From contig CACYQN010000007.1 of assembly GCA_902776565.1 (NCBI GenBank), positions 64,105-128,104 of the forward strand: a stretch of DNA of 64,000 nt, in the 5' to 3' direction. The notes beneath the pieces are model-generated. The model made no database searches. It worked only from the letters and a program-made list of their open reading frames with translations, and had not been told where the DNA came from. The position numbers were made by a program, and so were the translations under genes. The DNA comes from an uncultured Bacteroidia bacterium (lineage in GTDB: Bacteria > Bacteroidota > Bacteroidia > Bacteroidales > ML635J-15). Positions 44,101 to 50,325 of the stretch are shown in pieces (position 1 is the stretch's first letter; each line of letters starts with the position of its first letter).

Positions 44101-45813
44101 TGGCTCAGCAACATAATTGCCGACAGAGTAGCCTCCCCAACCACCAACCGACAACCATTTTTCATTTCCTCTGCCTCTACCGCCAGATGCACCCCACGCT
44201 TCCAGTTTTAAGGAAGTAGTACCATCAGGCACAATATATGTCTGCTTGTCGCCAGTATATTCGAATTCTGTCGCTTGCGGATAACCTATGTTGCTTTCCA
44301 AACGGCAATAGATATTTAGTCCACTTTCCGAAGTAATATCAAGATAGCAATTGTTTGCACCAGAACGCCCTGTTGTTATCTCGTTTGCACCAGAAACACT
44401 GCCACGATACCAGTGATAAGAGTATCCAGAAGGCACAGCTCCGCTATAATTTGCTTCTAGACGGACAGTATTACCGCACAACGGAATGGACTGCTGACTA
44501 ATGGAAGGAGCAGGAGGCAAAACAACAATATCATGAGAAGTTGTAGCATCACAATATGTACCATCACTGTCAACGGTAGCAGTAATTGTTGCAACCCCTA
44601 TTGCAACACCTGTAACAACGCCAGCACTATTTACGGTTGCCACAGATGGATTGGAAGACTCATATCTAACAGTACCACCACCAACTGAAGGTGTTGCGAC
44701 ACAACTTGCCGTGGAGCCACGCAAAACAGCCTTTGGACTGCTACCAAAAGAGAGTGCCCGGCTGCAGATTGGACACATTACCTTAATTTCATATCTATGA
44801 GTGCCTGCCGCACTTGCATGTTCAGCAACTACATAATAGGTTTCCCCTACAGTAAGCGAAACTTCTTTGGAATCGCCATCCCAACTAGCAATACAGCTAC
44901 TATTATTTAACTCATCTAACACAAAAAAATCTGGGTCACCGTCAATCACTGAAGCAAAGAAGGTATAATCACCACTTACATCAGGAGTGAATGAATATAT
45001 GTGTTCTTCCCCTATTTCATTCCAACCATCATGACCACTTCCTGTATAGTACTGCCATCCACTATAGCCTTCCCTAAGTGAACCAGAATATGTTGTACCA
45101 CATTCCATTACCGTTGGTGGATTTGCAGCTGTATATGTTATCTTTATGTTATCAATGGCAGCACCGGGTGTAGTTCCATCACTACCATCATTTCTCCAAG
45201 CAAAATACAAGCGTTTTGTACTCCCAGAATATGTAGATTTAGCAAGTGTAGTTTCAAAAGCCCCTTTATTCCAAGGACTATTATCATTAACATTGCTTCC
45301 ATTATAACCGTTAAAATTTTGTCCACCACTTGCGTATCTGTTATTTGTAAAAGCTATAGTTCCAGAAGGTTGTGCGATACTACCAGATGTTGCTGCCGCG
45401 GGCTCTGACGCATCACCTAAAAAAACTTTGAAATAGTCATAGGTAGATTCCCCCTTACATTTCCAATCGAACGAAAATGTATAATCGCTTGACGATTCTG
45501 GAAAATATATATCAATGTAAGCCCAAACAATAGAGAAATTGTTTATATTATAACTATATGCTTGTTCTGAACCTGTTTGCAAACCACCATTACCATTTGT
45601 AACATATAGAGAATATGTACCTCCGTTTCGTGCATCAGCATTTTTACTTATACACCATTTATTTCTATTACCATTTATAAAATTCCATCGGTTTTTATCA
45701 GAACCTTCAAAATCGTAGTTGATTGTAGTAGTTTGTGCAAATAGATTACCAACAAACAACGAGCATAAAAACAATATAACGAATAAGAATTTTAAGTTTA
45801 CTATTGAGTTCAT
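38167..45813 (-). CDS. Giant secreted Ig-like and glycine-rich protein with T9SS sorting domain
   Basis: The protein has about 2548 residues from the ATG at 45813 (a start at 45846 would add 11). A signal peptide (ending FVGNLFAQTT) is followed by a C-type lectin/jelly-roll-like N-terminal domain, a bacterial Ig-like Big_2 segment (about 370-450) and a glycine-rich domain (about 514-774, with TYIVPDGTTSLKLEAWGASG and VGGKGQD) of the PF12810 type also present in ALK/LTK. Repeated Ig/PKD-like domains follow (about 780-1250), then a parallel beta-helix-like part with a second long glycine-rich section (about 1415-1710), more Ig-like regions, and a C-terminal type A sorting domain (EPDVQAYPNPFSSDLTVVL, MLGKLIY, INRNVVKQ). 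It is probably a cell-surface or secreted adhesin exported by T9SS and trimmed by a PorU-type sortase. No enzymatic motif is visible. Confidence 0.85.
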   Translation of the reverse strand: MNSIVNLKFLFVILFLCSLFVGNLFAQTTTINYDFEGSDKNRWNFINGNRNKWCISKNADARNGGTYSLYVTNGNGGLQTGSEQAYSYNINNFSIVWAYIDIYFPESSSDYTFSFDWKCKGESTYDYFKVFLGDASEPAAATSGSIAQPSGTIAFTNNRYASGGQNFNGYNGSNVNDNSPWNKGAFETTLAKSTYSGSTKRLYFAWRNDGSDGTTPGAAIDNIKITYTAANPPTVMECGTTYSGSLREGYSGWQYYTGSGHDGWNEIGEEHIYSFTPDVSGDYTFFASVIDGDPDFFVLDELNNSSCIASWDGDSKEVSLTVGETYYVVAEHASAAGTHRYEIKVMCPICSRALSFGSSPKAVLRGSTASCVATPSVGGGTVRYESSNPSVATVNSAGVVTGVAIGVATITATVDSDGTYCDATTSHDIVVLPPAPSISQQSIPLCGNTVRLEANYSGAVPSGYSYHWYRGSVSGANEITTGRSGANNCYLDITSESGLNIYCRLESNIGYPQATEFEYTGDKQTYIVPDGTTSLKLEAWGASGGRGRGNEKWLSVGGWGGYSVGNYVAEPGTELYVVVGGKGQDAVLGSGSIQITAAGGYNGGGGGTCDGEASSSAGREASGAGGGATHIAKAAPYSGSDYQLRYYNSNQTDILLVAGGGGGGSFDAKGGSGGGATGGRGLAYGVAGISPITGGFGYGANASGQGDGDGVAGGGGGWLGGNAYSYKNGDIKGSSNADGGSGYIGATGLTSSSTIGGVVYENNGKARITATAPICGNASYLSINCCPFIDPPTISSNVSQCVSTTVTVTPPTGCTVDWYGTTSGGSVVDGGSGTNSLTISATGDYIYYAESRNTSSGCVSSERTAVSFSVYPEFSPSSVSGSAIRCAGGTSAVTIDAPTPSGKPGFAYKWYKDGSLIDGATGEDYTFPAASVAELAGGTTIRFTREVLNTCAGSGYEASSGSFTLTIIEQPTATVTNGDQHLCKDASATALGLDVSGASGMSPTYQWYKGGTLLTGETNSTYTPSTSTAGTSSYHCIVSFSGETGCESATSDNASVEVYTLPSVTSVTVDYDKTCVNSDITLTATATAGSGAITEYSWDITPYGGGDSQGTGSANTCTMTPHAGGTYTYIVTVTDEHGCEATGSSSGVKVYSDVAIAVSPSQATYDPNTDITFTATPMLGASNGTVGDCTYDWESTITNGSIGISNVLTHAPSISTHYVVVATVTGIGCTIAHPQDISVNFSSGGAREICDESAVIYCSSDGTGDVGSSTKPVKLDVALTLAGNIDTRTADNPVIIRMASGTYSYSVPIELKSNVIIDGGWTANTTTGVWKKGTATSTISRTDILDVSDRTTMPRLTAIEGNSVSGFKMQDVIVTTANAPANSSSSGYFGVSTYAMHLNNCSNYEIIRCNLQAGNASAGRNGTNGSSGTNGSNGNAGSAGTCNTCNNSGYGGAGGAAVGSGTMAGGAGGSGGQGEYVTGTSTDCYYGFRGYNGSSSYSANGGSGGYFVSNQTAGGSSVSCNNCCGDNGKNGSAGSSGSDGSSITIPKAVTYGQYFVPSQKGDDGGNGTGGSGGGGGSGGCNDYVNEIANYRAVGGGGGGGGAGGSGGYGGSGGYGGGSSFGLYIYSNSSTPSTTGIIDCKIVSGSAGSGGTGGTGGAGGSGGAGNTGGNGRTNEYVGLFDTYGAYGGKGGSGGKGGNGGNGGNGQPGANGVSYKIAVVSSGGLNASQSTTSGASQYATAPSNNISSIDYGSSSKKGCTNSQIAVIKTNDGTFATTYTINDETPSSASYSGNNAIMAFPSTGRYLATTATSQYNPYIFITQERTLGGILAPSESTPTNDPVNVCQGAATFTYSGSLDDGEVCLWYLVDENGTEEDSYMEQYNGSALAGYSIPVSVAPNDPDDPDDYYYVKLVLKSNCCGLSVPMWKKIKILPAPTAEIGSDDEICFGNSSALNISFTAGTPDFTYRITGDSGDRTATSTSASITVRPTETTTYYITSLADGNGCEALAGSLDGSSATVTVTSLIASVSSGDLLWTGYESSDWDVDGNWLRYNGSSYEFASVPTSNDNVAIESNACVANEPILNVDGEVKNLTIGSGISLGLDEYTLSIAGDFTNNGTFTANNGTVVFNGSTTQTISGSSLSLNNVTFNNDKNFTLDGLTPTVSGTATFTAGIVTGNMNFDASGSTAGAKIASHVDGRVTKVANADTPFTFPTGNAGVLGIITDTVKSGSTWVEFHNVSSSGSLPADYPRFWNVADNCSGNDPQFDHVSNFEYWDINSPSGLAHATVTVSATSPTAHFGSTNPAPTASDIYGAIWTGSCWKNLGGSNQDISGDYKTIRVEGVAIPAVTRAGTPYFTLGSKTHETLLPIELVSFTAQCDGRSSLVEWTTATEKNNDYFSLERSDDAVNFTEIARVAGAGNSIEPIDYAYTDYGIHGGDNYYRLVQVDYDGTRTASEVIVANCIEPEVGEPDVQAYPNPFSSDLTVVLDNFGNRAATIEVYDMLGKLIYTNKVAAPQNSYETILNLSNLPPAAYTVRVSTTDFVINRNVVKQ

Positions 45814-45871
45814 TTTATGATTGATAACTATAAATTTATTATTCATATATTCTATTTTTTCATTTAAAATT

Positions 45872-45898
45872 CAATTGATAATGGATAATGGACAATTT
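45872..45898. repeat. GATAATGGACAAT short repeat
   Basis: TCAATTGATAATGGATAATGGACAATT is the same motif as at 6135-6212 and 38016-38042. It sits directly beside palindrome copy 6, in the same relative orientation as at 37980. Confidence 0.7.
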
Positions 45899-45927
45899 GT
45901 GGTGGTCGTGGCACGCCGTGACACCAC
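45899..45927. repeat. Variable-core palindrome, copy 6 (degenerate)
   Basis: GTGGTG and CACCAC arms enclose a TCGTGGCACGCCGTGA core. The core is a mutated form of the TGGCGCGCC type at 23287. Confidence 0.55.
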
Positions 45928-46192
45928 AGGCACCAGAGATAACAAAGATAACAGAGACTCCATAGATGCCAAAGCATCCACAGACTTATTTTCACTATGT
46001 ACTATGCACAAACTATGCAACATTGCAAAAACTTCTCCAAAAACATATAGTCCACGCAAATAGCAACATTTACAATGGAACGCCAAAAACTATTACAAAA
46101 ACAACTTGTAAAAATCGCGCAAATATAAGAATTTAATAGAAAGGGGAAAGTTTTTTTGAGAAAAAATGTGCGAAAAAAATTGGGAGGTGGAT

Positions 46193-46450
46193 ACACGAAT
46201 GAGCTTCGCGGGGCTCAGAGGGGATAACAACCACGAATGACACGAACCTTTAGCTCGGCGTAGCCAATGGCACGAATGGGATTCGCAGGGCTCAGAGGGG
46301 ATAACAACCACGAATGGCACGAATGGCACGAACCTTTAGCTCGGCGTAGCCAATGACACGAATGGGCTTCGCGGGGCTCAGAGGGGGATAACCACGAATA
46401 GCACGAATGACACGAATGGCACGAATAACACGAATGGGATTCGCAGAGCG
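46193..46450. repeat. Tandem array of about 80-base CACGAAT-rich units
   Basis: Three degenerate copies start at about 46193, 46272 and 46358. Each begins CACGAATG, continues TTCGCGGGGCTCAGAGGGG, and the first two end with ACCTTTAGCTCGGCGTAGCC. Internal CACGAATGG and CACGAATGAC units of 9 bases vary in number. ORFs across the array are low-complexity and were not annotated. Confidence 0.85.
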
Positions 46451-46471
46451 GATGGAATAACTGAACAGCAA

Positions 46472-46494
46472 TTGTTTAATTTAACTTCGTTGAG
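46472..46494. repeat. Dispersed 23-base repeat, second copy
   Basis: An exact copy of the 23 bases at 37832-37854 (TTTAATTTAACTTCGTTGAG plus three leading bases), lying 8.6 kb away and, like the first copy, in gene-free DNA beside the giant protein gene. Confidence 0.75.
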
Positions 46495-46722
46495 CTAAAG
46501 GTTGCTTATGCGAGCTAAAGGTTGATGATTGTTGAATCGCGCAATGGTACGATTATACAACGTTGCAGAATGATTTGGCACTGTTAGTTCAAGTGTTTCA
46601 GGGTTCGGCTATACATATTGGTGGTTAAATTGCAGTGTTTTTGTTCAAATAACCCCACAAAGAATACCCCAACAAATCAACATATTGCTAGTTGTTTGAT
46701 TATTAGTAGCTTTCGACAAAAC

Positions 46723-46820
46723 TTACACTTTTCTGGACGAATAATTTTAAAAACTTACACTTTTATGAGGGAATATTTGTGTAACATTACACTTTTCTGG
46801 ACGAATAATAGAAGTGTAAT
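46723..46820. repeat. TTACACTTTTCTGGACGAATAAT array with inverted repeat
   Basis: A 23-base sequence occurs exactly at 46723 and 46787, and a shortened version (ACTTACACTTTTATGAGG) lies between them. At the end ATTACACTT (46786-46794) and AAGTGTAAT (46812-46820) form a 9-bp inverted repeat. It looks like an operator-type cluster with no gene read from it. Confidence 0.65.
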
Positions 46821-46831
46821 TATCTTTCTTC

Positions 46832-46894
46832 AAATCTTTTGCTTCCGCTTAAAAATAAAAAAAGACACATCAGAAACTTGTTCCGATGTGCCTT
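46832..46894. repeat. 63-bp perfect direct repeat, copy A (after HEPN)
   Basis: Identical over all 63 bases to 47674-47736. It begins AAATCTTTTGCTTCC and ends CCGATGTGCCTT. It includes a minus-strand terminator and lies just past the HEPN gene end. Confidence 0.95.
46855..46894 (-). terminator. Terminator after the HEPN gene
   Basis: On the minus strand AAGGCACATC...GATGTGTC forms a stem followed by at least seven T residues. Same sequence as the terminator after the S9 peptidase gene. Confidence 0.85.
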
Positions 46895-46913
46895 TGGTTG
46901 TGTGAATATATTC

Positions 46914-47318
46914 CTAACTTTTATCGTTTGTTAGTCCAATTAATTTTTCGACAAGAGCTTCTACCTTTGGAAATAATTGTTCAACATCTTCTTTTGTTGC
47001 ATCAATAAAGTCATCGTAATCGCTTCCTTGCCGAAATGCAAAAACTTGACCGAACAAGTGCCCGTCATCCTTAGTAAGAATACCTGTCTTTACATAATAT
47101 TGATTAACCAATGAAAGTGCCCCTTTATGTGTATTCACTGGATGCGAATCCTTTGTTAGTAATGCCGAAACTGCGTAGTATAGAGCATAATACATCCTAT
47201 TTGCTATCATGCCCCATACTTCCATAGGCATTACTTTTCTAATTTCGTCTAATGCAATACGAGCTTTTTCTACTCGATATGCGACTATTGCATTGCGTTC
47301 TTCTTGTGATAGACTCAT
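46914..47318 (-). CDS. HEPN-domain toxin of an HEPN-MNT pair
   Basis: The protein has 134 residues and is all-helical in appearance. The HEPN pattern is seen in NRMYYALYYAVSALL (about 42-56) and FRQGSDYDDFID (about 94-105), the last being where the RNase R-x(4-6)-H block usually lies. The histidine is not conserved here (R, then Y), as in several Bacteroidota HEPN proteins. HEPN toxins are RNases or pair with MNT antitoxins that modify them, as in HepT-MntA. The start overlaps the MNT stop by four bases (ATGA). A terminator follows immediately. A role in phage defence or stress is inferred. Confidence 0.85.
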   Translation of the reverse strand: MSLSQEERNAIVAYRVEKARIALDEIRKVMPMEVWGMIANRMYYALYYAVSALLTKDSHPVNTHKGALSLVNQYYVKTGILTKDDGHLFGQVFAFRQGSDYDDFIDATKEDVEQLFPKVEALVEKLIGLTNDKS

Positions 47319-47635
47319 AATCGTATACCTTCTTCTCTAATATTGTACTTGAATAGTGACGGAGGCGCAGAATTCCATTGGTCGATTGTATATACAAATG
47401 CATTTATCTCTTCGCCTATGTCAAATCCTTTGTCCCACAAATCGCAGGCGATTTCGCTTCGCTCGAAATGTGACATAGGAGGTTTATTGAGAATTACGAT
47501 GACGTCCCAGTCGCTATCTTCCCGGTTGTCTCCACGGGCACGAGAGCCATACAGGATTATCTGCGCATCGGGTTCAGTAGCCCGAACCGTTGTGCGAATC
47601 AAATCCAATACCTTATCTCTGCTCTGACGTTCCAT
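47315..47635 (-). CDS. MNT-type minimal nucleotidyltransferase (antitoxin of HEPN)
   Basis: This 106-residue minimal nucleotidyltransferase has the motif LYGSRARGDNREDSDWDVIVIL (seen in parts): G-S-x-A-x-G plus SDxDV, with two metal-binding Asp residues near 43 and 45 and a further acidic position after. In HepT-MntA systems the MNT protein AMPylates a tyrosine of the HEPN toxin to silence it. It is first in a two-gene operon with the HEPN gene downstream, the reverse of HepT-MntA order in some bacteria. No own promoter was recognised. Confidence 0.88.
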   Translation of the reverse strand: MERQSRDKVLDLIRTTVRATEPDAQIILYGSRARGDNREDSDWDVIVILNKPPMSHFERSEIACDLWDKGFDIGEEINAFVYTIDQWNSAPPSLFKYNIREEGIRL

Positions 47636-47673
47636 TGTTTGATTTTGTTTTCAATCGAGGCAAAAATACAAAA

Positions 47674-47736
47674 AAATCTTTTGCTTCCGCTTAAAAATAA
47701 AAAAAGACACATCAGAAACTTGTTCCGATGTGCCTT
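47674..47736. repeat. 63-bp perfect direct repeat, copy B (before the MNT gene)
   Basis: Identical to 46832-46894. It lies between the HEPN-MNT module and the S9 peptidase gene and is probably the original terminator of the peptidase. Confidence 0.95.
47697..47736 (-). terminator. Terminator after the S9 peptidase gene
   Basis: AAGGCACATCGGAA...GATGTGTC stem, then a run of T residues, 22 bases after the peptidase stop on the minus strand. Confidence 0.85.
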
Positions 47737-47757
47737 ATCTTTATGCAATGTAGTTGC

Positions 47758-49866
47758 TTACTTCTTCAAATGCTGGTCGAGCCAAGCCTTGAATTCACGC
47801 TGCCACAGGATGCTGTTCTGCGGTTTCAGTACGAAGTGAGTTTCTTCGGGGAATACCACCAGTTTGCTCTCGATGCCTCGCATCTGCGCCATGTTGAATG
47901 CCTGCAGGCTTTCGGTGTATGGAATGCGGAAGTCCTTGCCACCTGTGAAAATCAATATAGGTGCATTCCAGTTCTGTACGAAGTGGTGAGGTGAGGTTTC
48001 GTACGACTTCTGTGCTGTTGCGTTATCCTTTTCCCAGTATGGTCCGCCGAGGTCGTGGTTTACGAAGAACATTTCCTCGGTAGATGCGTACTGCGATTCA
48101 AGGTTGAACATTCCGCAGTGTGCGATGAATGCCTTGAATAGGCTGTCCTGGTTGTGACCTGCGAGCCAGTAAACCGAGAAACCGCCGTAGCTTGCACCAA
48201 CTGCACCGATGTGGTCTTCGTCGATATAAGGTTCGGTCTTTATGGCGTTGACTGCCGAAACATAGTCCTTCATGTTCTGTCCGCCGTAGTCGCCCGAAAT
48301 CTGTGCGTTCCATTCGGTGCCAAAGCCTGGAAGTCCTCTGCGGTTAGGTGCGATTACGATGTAGCCGTTGGCTGCCATAATCTGGAAGTTCCAGCGGTAC
48401 GACCAGAACTGTGAAACTGGGCTTTGCGGTCCGCCTTCGCAGTAGAGGATAGCGGGATAAACCTTTGTGGAGTCGAACTTTGGCGGATAAATCACCCAAG
48501 TGAGCATCTGCTTGTCGTCGGTGGTGGTAACCCAGCGTTCTTCTACGCGACCCATCTCGATTTTGTCGTAGATGTTCTTGTTTACATTGGTAAGCTGGCG
48601 TTCCTGTCCATTCTTGTCAACTACGAAAAGTTCGGTTGCCATCGACATCGAGGTCTTTGATGCAAGCAGGTCGTTTCCGCAGGCTGTAAGTCCTGTGAAG
48701 TCGTGCTGTCCCTTGGTGAGCTGTGCGATTTCGCAAGTGTTGAGGTCAACCGAGAAAATCTGGAATGTTGCGTTGAGTACGGTTGTGAAGTACAACTTGT
48801 CGGCGTTTTCGTTGTCCCATACTACATTCGAGCAGCCATAGTCCCATTTTTCAGTGACATACTTCTTTTCGCCCGATTCCAAGTCCATTACGAAAAGGCG
48901 TTCCTTGTCCGATTCGTAGCCGGGAGTTTCCATGCTTATCCAAGCCAATTTCTTCGAGTCGGCAGAGAAAACAGGATACTTGTCATAGCCCATCATACCT
49001 TCGGTAAGATTCTTTACGGTGCCATTTTCAAGGTTGTAAAGGTAAATGTCCGAATTTGTGCTTACAGCATAATCCTTACCGCTAAGTTTCTTGCAGGTGT
49101 AGGCTATGCTCTTTCCGTCGTTGCTCCAAGCGATTTCTGCATCGTCGAAGTAGGGGCTAAGCGGAGAATCGAACTTTTCACCTTCCATAATGTCGGCTGC
49201 GGTTTTGATGTTGTCGTTGAAGTCGGCTACGAAGATGTGCGAGTACTTGTAGTCGTGCCAGTCGTTCCAGTGACGATACATAAGATCGGTTGCAATTATG
49301 CAGTTGGTGTTTGGCAGGTCGGGATAGATTTCGGCAGGAGTTTCGTCCATCTTCACATCGGCGATGAGCATAATCTTGTCGCCTGTCGGTGAAATCTTGA
49401 ACGAGTTAACATCAAATGCGAGGTTCGAAATCTTCTTGTTATCCTTGCCATCGGCACTCATAGTCCAAACCTGAACGGCATCGCCTTCGGTTGAGAGGTA
49501 AGCGATATTTCCGTCCTTTGTCCAGCGCGGGTTGAAGCACGAAATGCTCTCGTCGTTGGTGAGCCTTGTTGCTTCGCCGCCTTCGACCGGAATAGAGTAG
49601 ATTTGGGTGTTGGAACCGTTAGTCTCTACGCTGTAGTAAGTTACGGTGTAAAGTACTGTTTTACCATCGGGGCTGACCTGCATATCGCCAAGTCGTCCGA
49701 ATTTCCACAGCACTTCGGGAGTAAGGATGCCGTTCTGGATTTCCTCTTCGGTCAGGTCGCGCTGATAAGCTACTGAACCTTCGGCGTTTCCGCCTTTCTT
49801 GCCATTCTTGTCGCACGATGCAAAAATCATTGCAAGGCAGACAAGCAGTAATGATATTTTCTTCAT
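47758..49866 (-). CDS. S9-family dipeptidyl/acylaminoacyl peptidase (DPP5-like)
   Basis: The 702-residue protein has a lipoprotein-type signal (LVCLAMIFASCD, Cys18). A WD40-like beta-propeller (about 45-420, for example FGRLGDMQVSPDGKTVLYTV and NPRWTKDGNIAYLST) precedes the alpha/beta-hydrolase domain (about 430-702). The nucleophile elbow GASYGGFSVYW gives Ser about 563, the Asp is in FTGGKDFRIPYTES and the His in EETHFVL. The architecture matches DPP5 or acylaminoacyl-peptidase forms used by peptide-fermenting Bacteroidales to release dipeptides in the periplasm. Substrate specificity cannot be read. It ends at the terminator carried by repeat copy B. Confidence 0.92.
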   Translation of the reverse strand: MKKISLLLVCLAMIFASCDKNGKKGGNAEGSVAYQRDLTEEEIQNGILTPEVLWKFGRLGDMQVSPDGKTVLYTVTYYSVETNGSNTQIYSIPVEGGEATRLTNDESISCFNPRWTKDGNIAYLSTEGDAVQVWTMSADGKDNKKISNLAFDVNSFKISPTGDKIMLIADVKMDETPAEIYPDLPNTNCIIATDLMYRHWNDWHDYKYSHIFVADFNDNIKTAADIMEGEKFDSPLSPYFDDAEIAWSNDGKSIAYTCKKLSGKDYAVSTNSDIYLYNLENGTVKNLTEGMMGYDKYPVFSADSKKLAWISMETPGYESDKERLFVMDLESGEKKYVTEKWDYGCSNVVWDNENADKLYFTTVLNATFQIFSVDLNTCEIAQLTKGQHDFTGLTACGNDLLASKTSMSMATELFVVDKNGQERQLTNVNKNIYDKIEMGRVEERWVTTTDDKQMLTWVIYPPKFDSTKVYPAILYCEGGPQSPVSQFWSYRWNFQIMAANGYIVIAPNRRGLPGFGTEWNAQISGDYGGQNMKDYVSAVNAIKTEPYIDEDHIGAVGASYGGFSVYWLAGHNQDSLFKAFIAHCGMFNLESQYASTEEMFFVNHDLGGPYWEKDNATAQKSYETSPHHFVQNWNAPILIFTGGKDFRIPYTESLQAFNMAQMRGIESKLVVFPEETHFVLKPQNSILWQREFKAWLDQHLKK

Positions 49867-50325
49867 ATTCGTATATATTTATTTGGATTGCAAAAATAAA
49901 TCATATTCAACAAAAAAGAAACTAAAAAATATCCCTATTATTTGGGGACAATGGAAAAAGTAGGTGGAAATTTCCCGAAGATGGATTTCCTTTTTTTTAC
50001 CATCGCCTTGGGCGATACCTTGATTGCCGCCTTGGCTGGTGAGCGTTAAGAAAATCGGTGGAATGGAGCGTAAAAAGTCAGTCTGTTTGAAGTCGGAGTG
50101 AAACGCAGACAAGTTTCTGACTTTTAGCGAAATGTAACTGATTTTTAGCGAAGCAGGCGCAGCGGACATGGTTTTTTGTTTACTTTTTTGCCAACAAAAA
50201 AGTAAAAGCCTCCGCGGCTAGAGCGGAATGTAAAAAAAATACATTTTCATTTATGTTTAATAGGATATTCTTTTCACTTAACTCCACCCGATATGTCGGC
50301 TGTCCCATTATTTGTCACAAAATCA
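49867..50325. other. 459-bp gene-free region
   Basis: Contains two ordinary hairpins and low-complexity sequence; a 12-bp inverted repeat (TTTACTTTTTTG at 50179, CAAAAAAGTAAA at 50195) lies about 120 bases past the ATPase stop but lacks a downstream T-run on either strand. An ORF at 49879-50169 on the minus strand has no homologue-like features. Nothing else is seen. Confidence 0.6.

Larger units (their letters stand above)
45814..46913. other. 1.1-kb gene-free repeat region
   Basis: No gene can be supported. It holds a GATAATGGACAAT tract and palindrome copy 6 (45872-45927), a CACGAAT-rich tandem array (46193-46450), a copy of TTGTTTAATTTAACTTCGTTGAG (46472-46494), a TTACACTTTTCTGGACGAATAAT array (46723-46820), and the first copy of the 63-bp repeat that brackets the HEPN-MNT genes. 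Confidence 0.75.

Noticed and set aside
46002..46329. Small frames across the CACGAAT array
   Set aside because: Low-complexity products of tandem repeats, with no start signal or homology-like feature.
37725..46820. CRISPR array
   Set aside because: Direct repeats are present, but spacing is irregular, repeats differ in type and no cas gene is near.
46618..46905. 95-codon frame over the TTACACTTTTC repeats
   Set aside because: It runs through the repeat array and the terminator of the HEPN gene; not coding.
46832..47736. IS element around HEPN-MNT
   Set aside because: The flanking 63-bp copies are direct, not inverted, and carry a terminator. There is no transposase gene.
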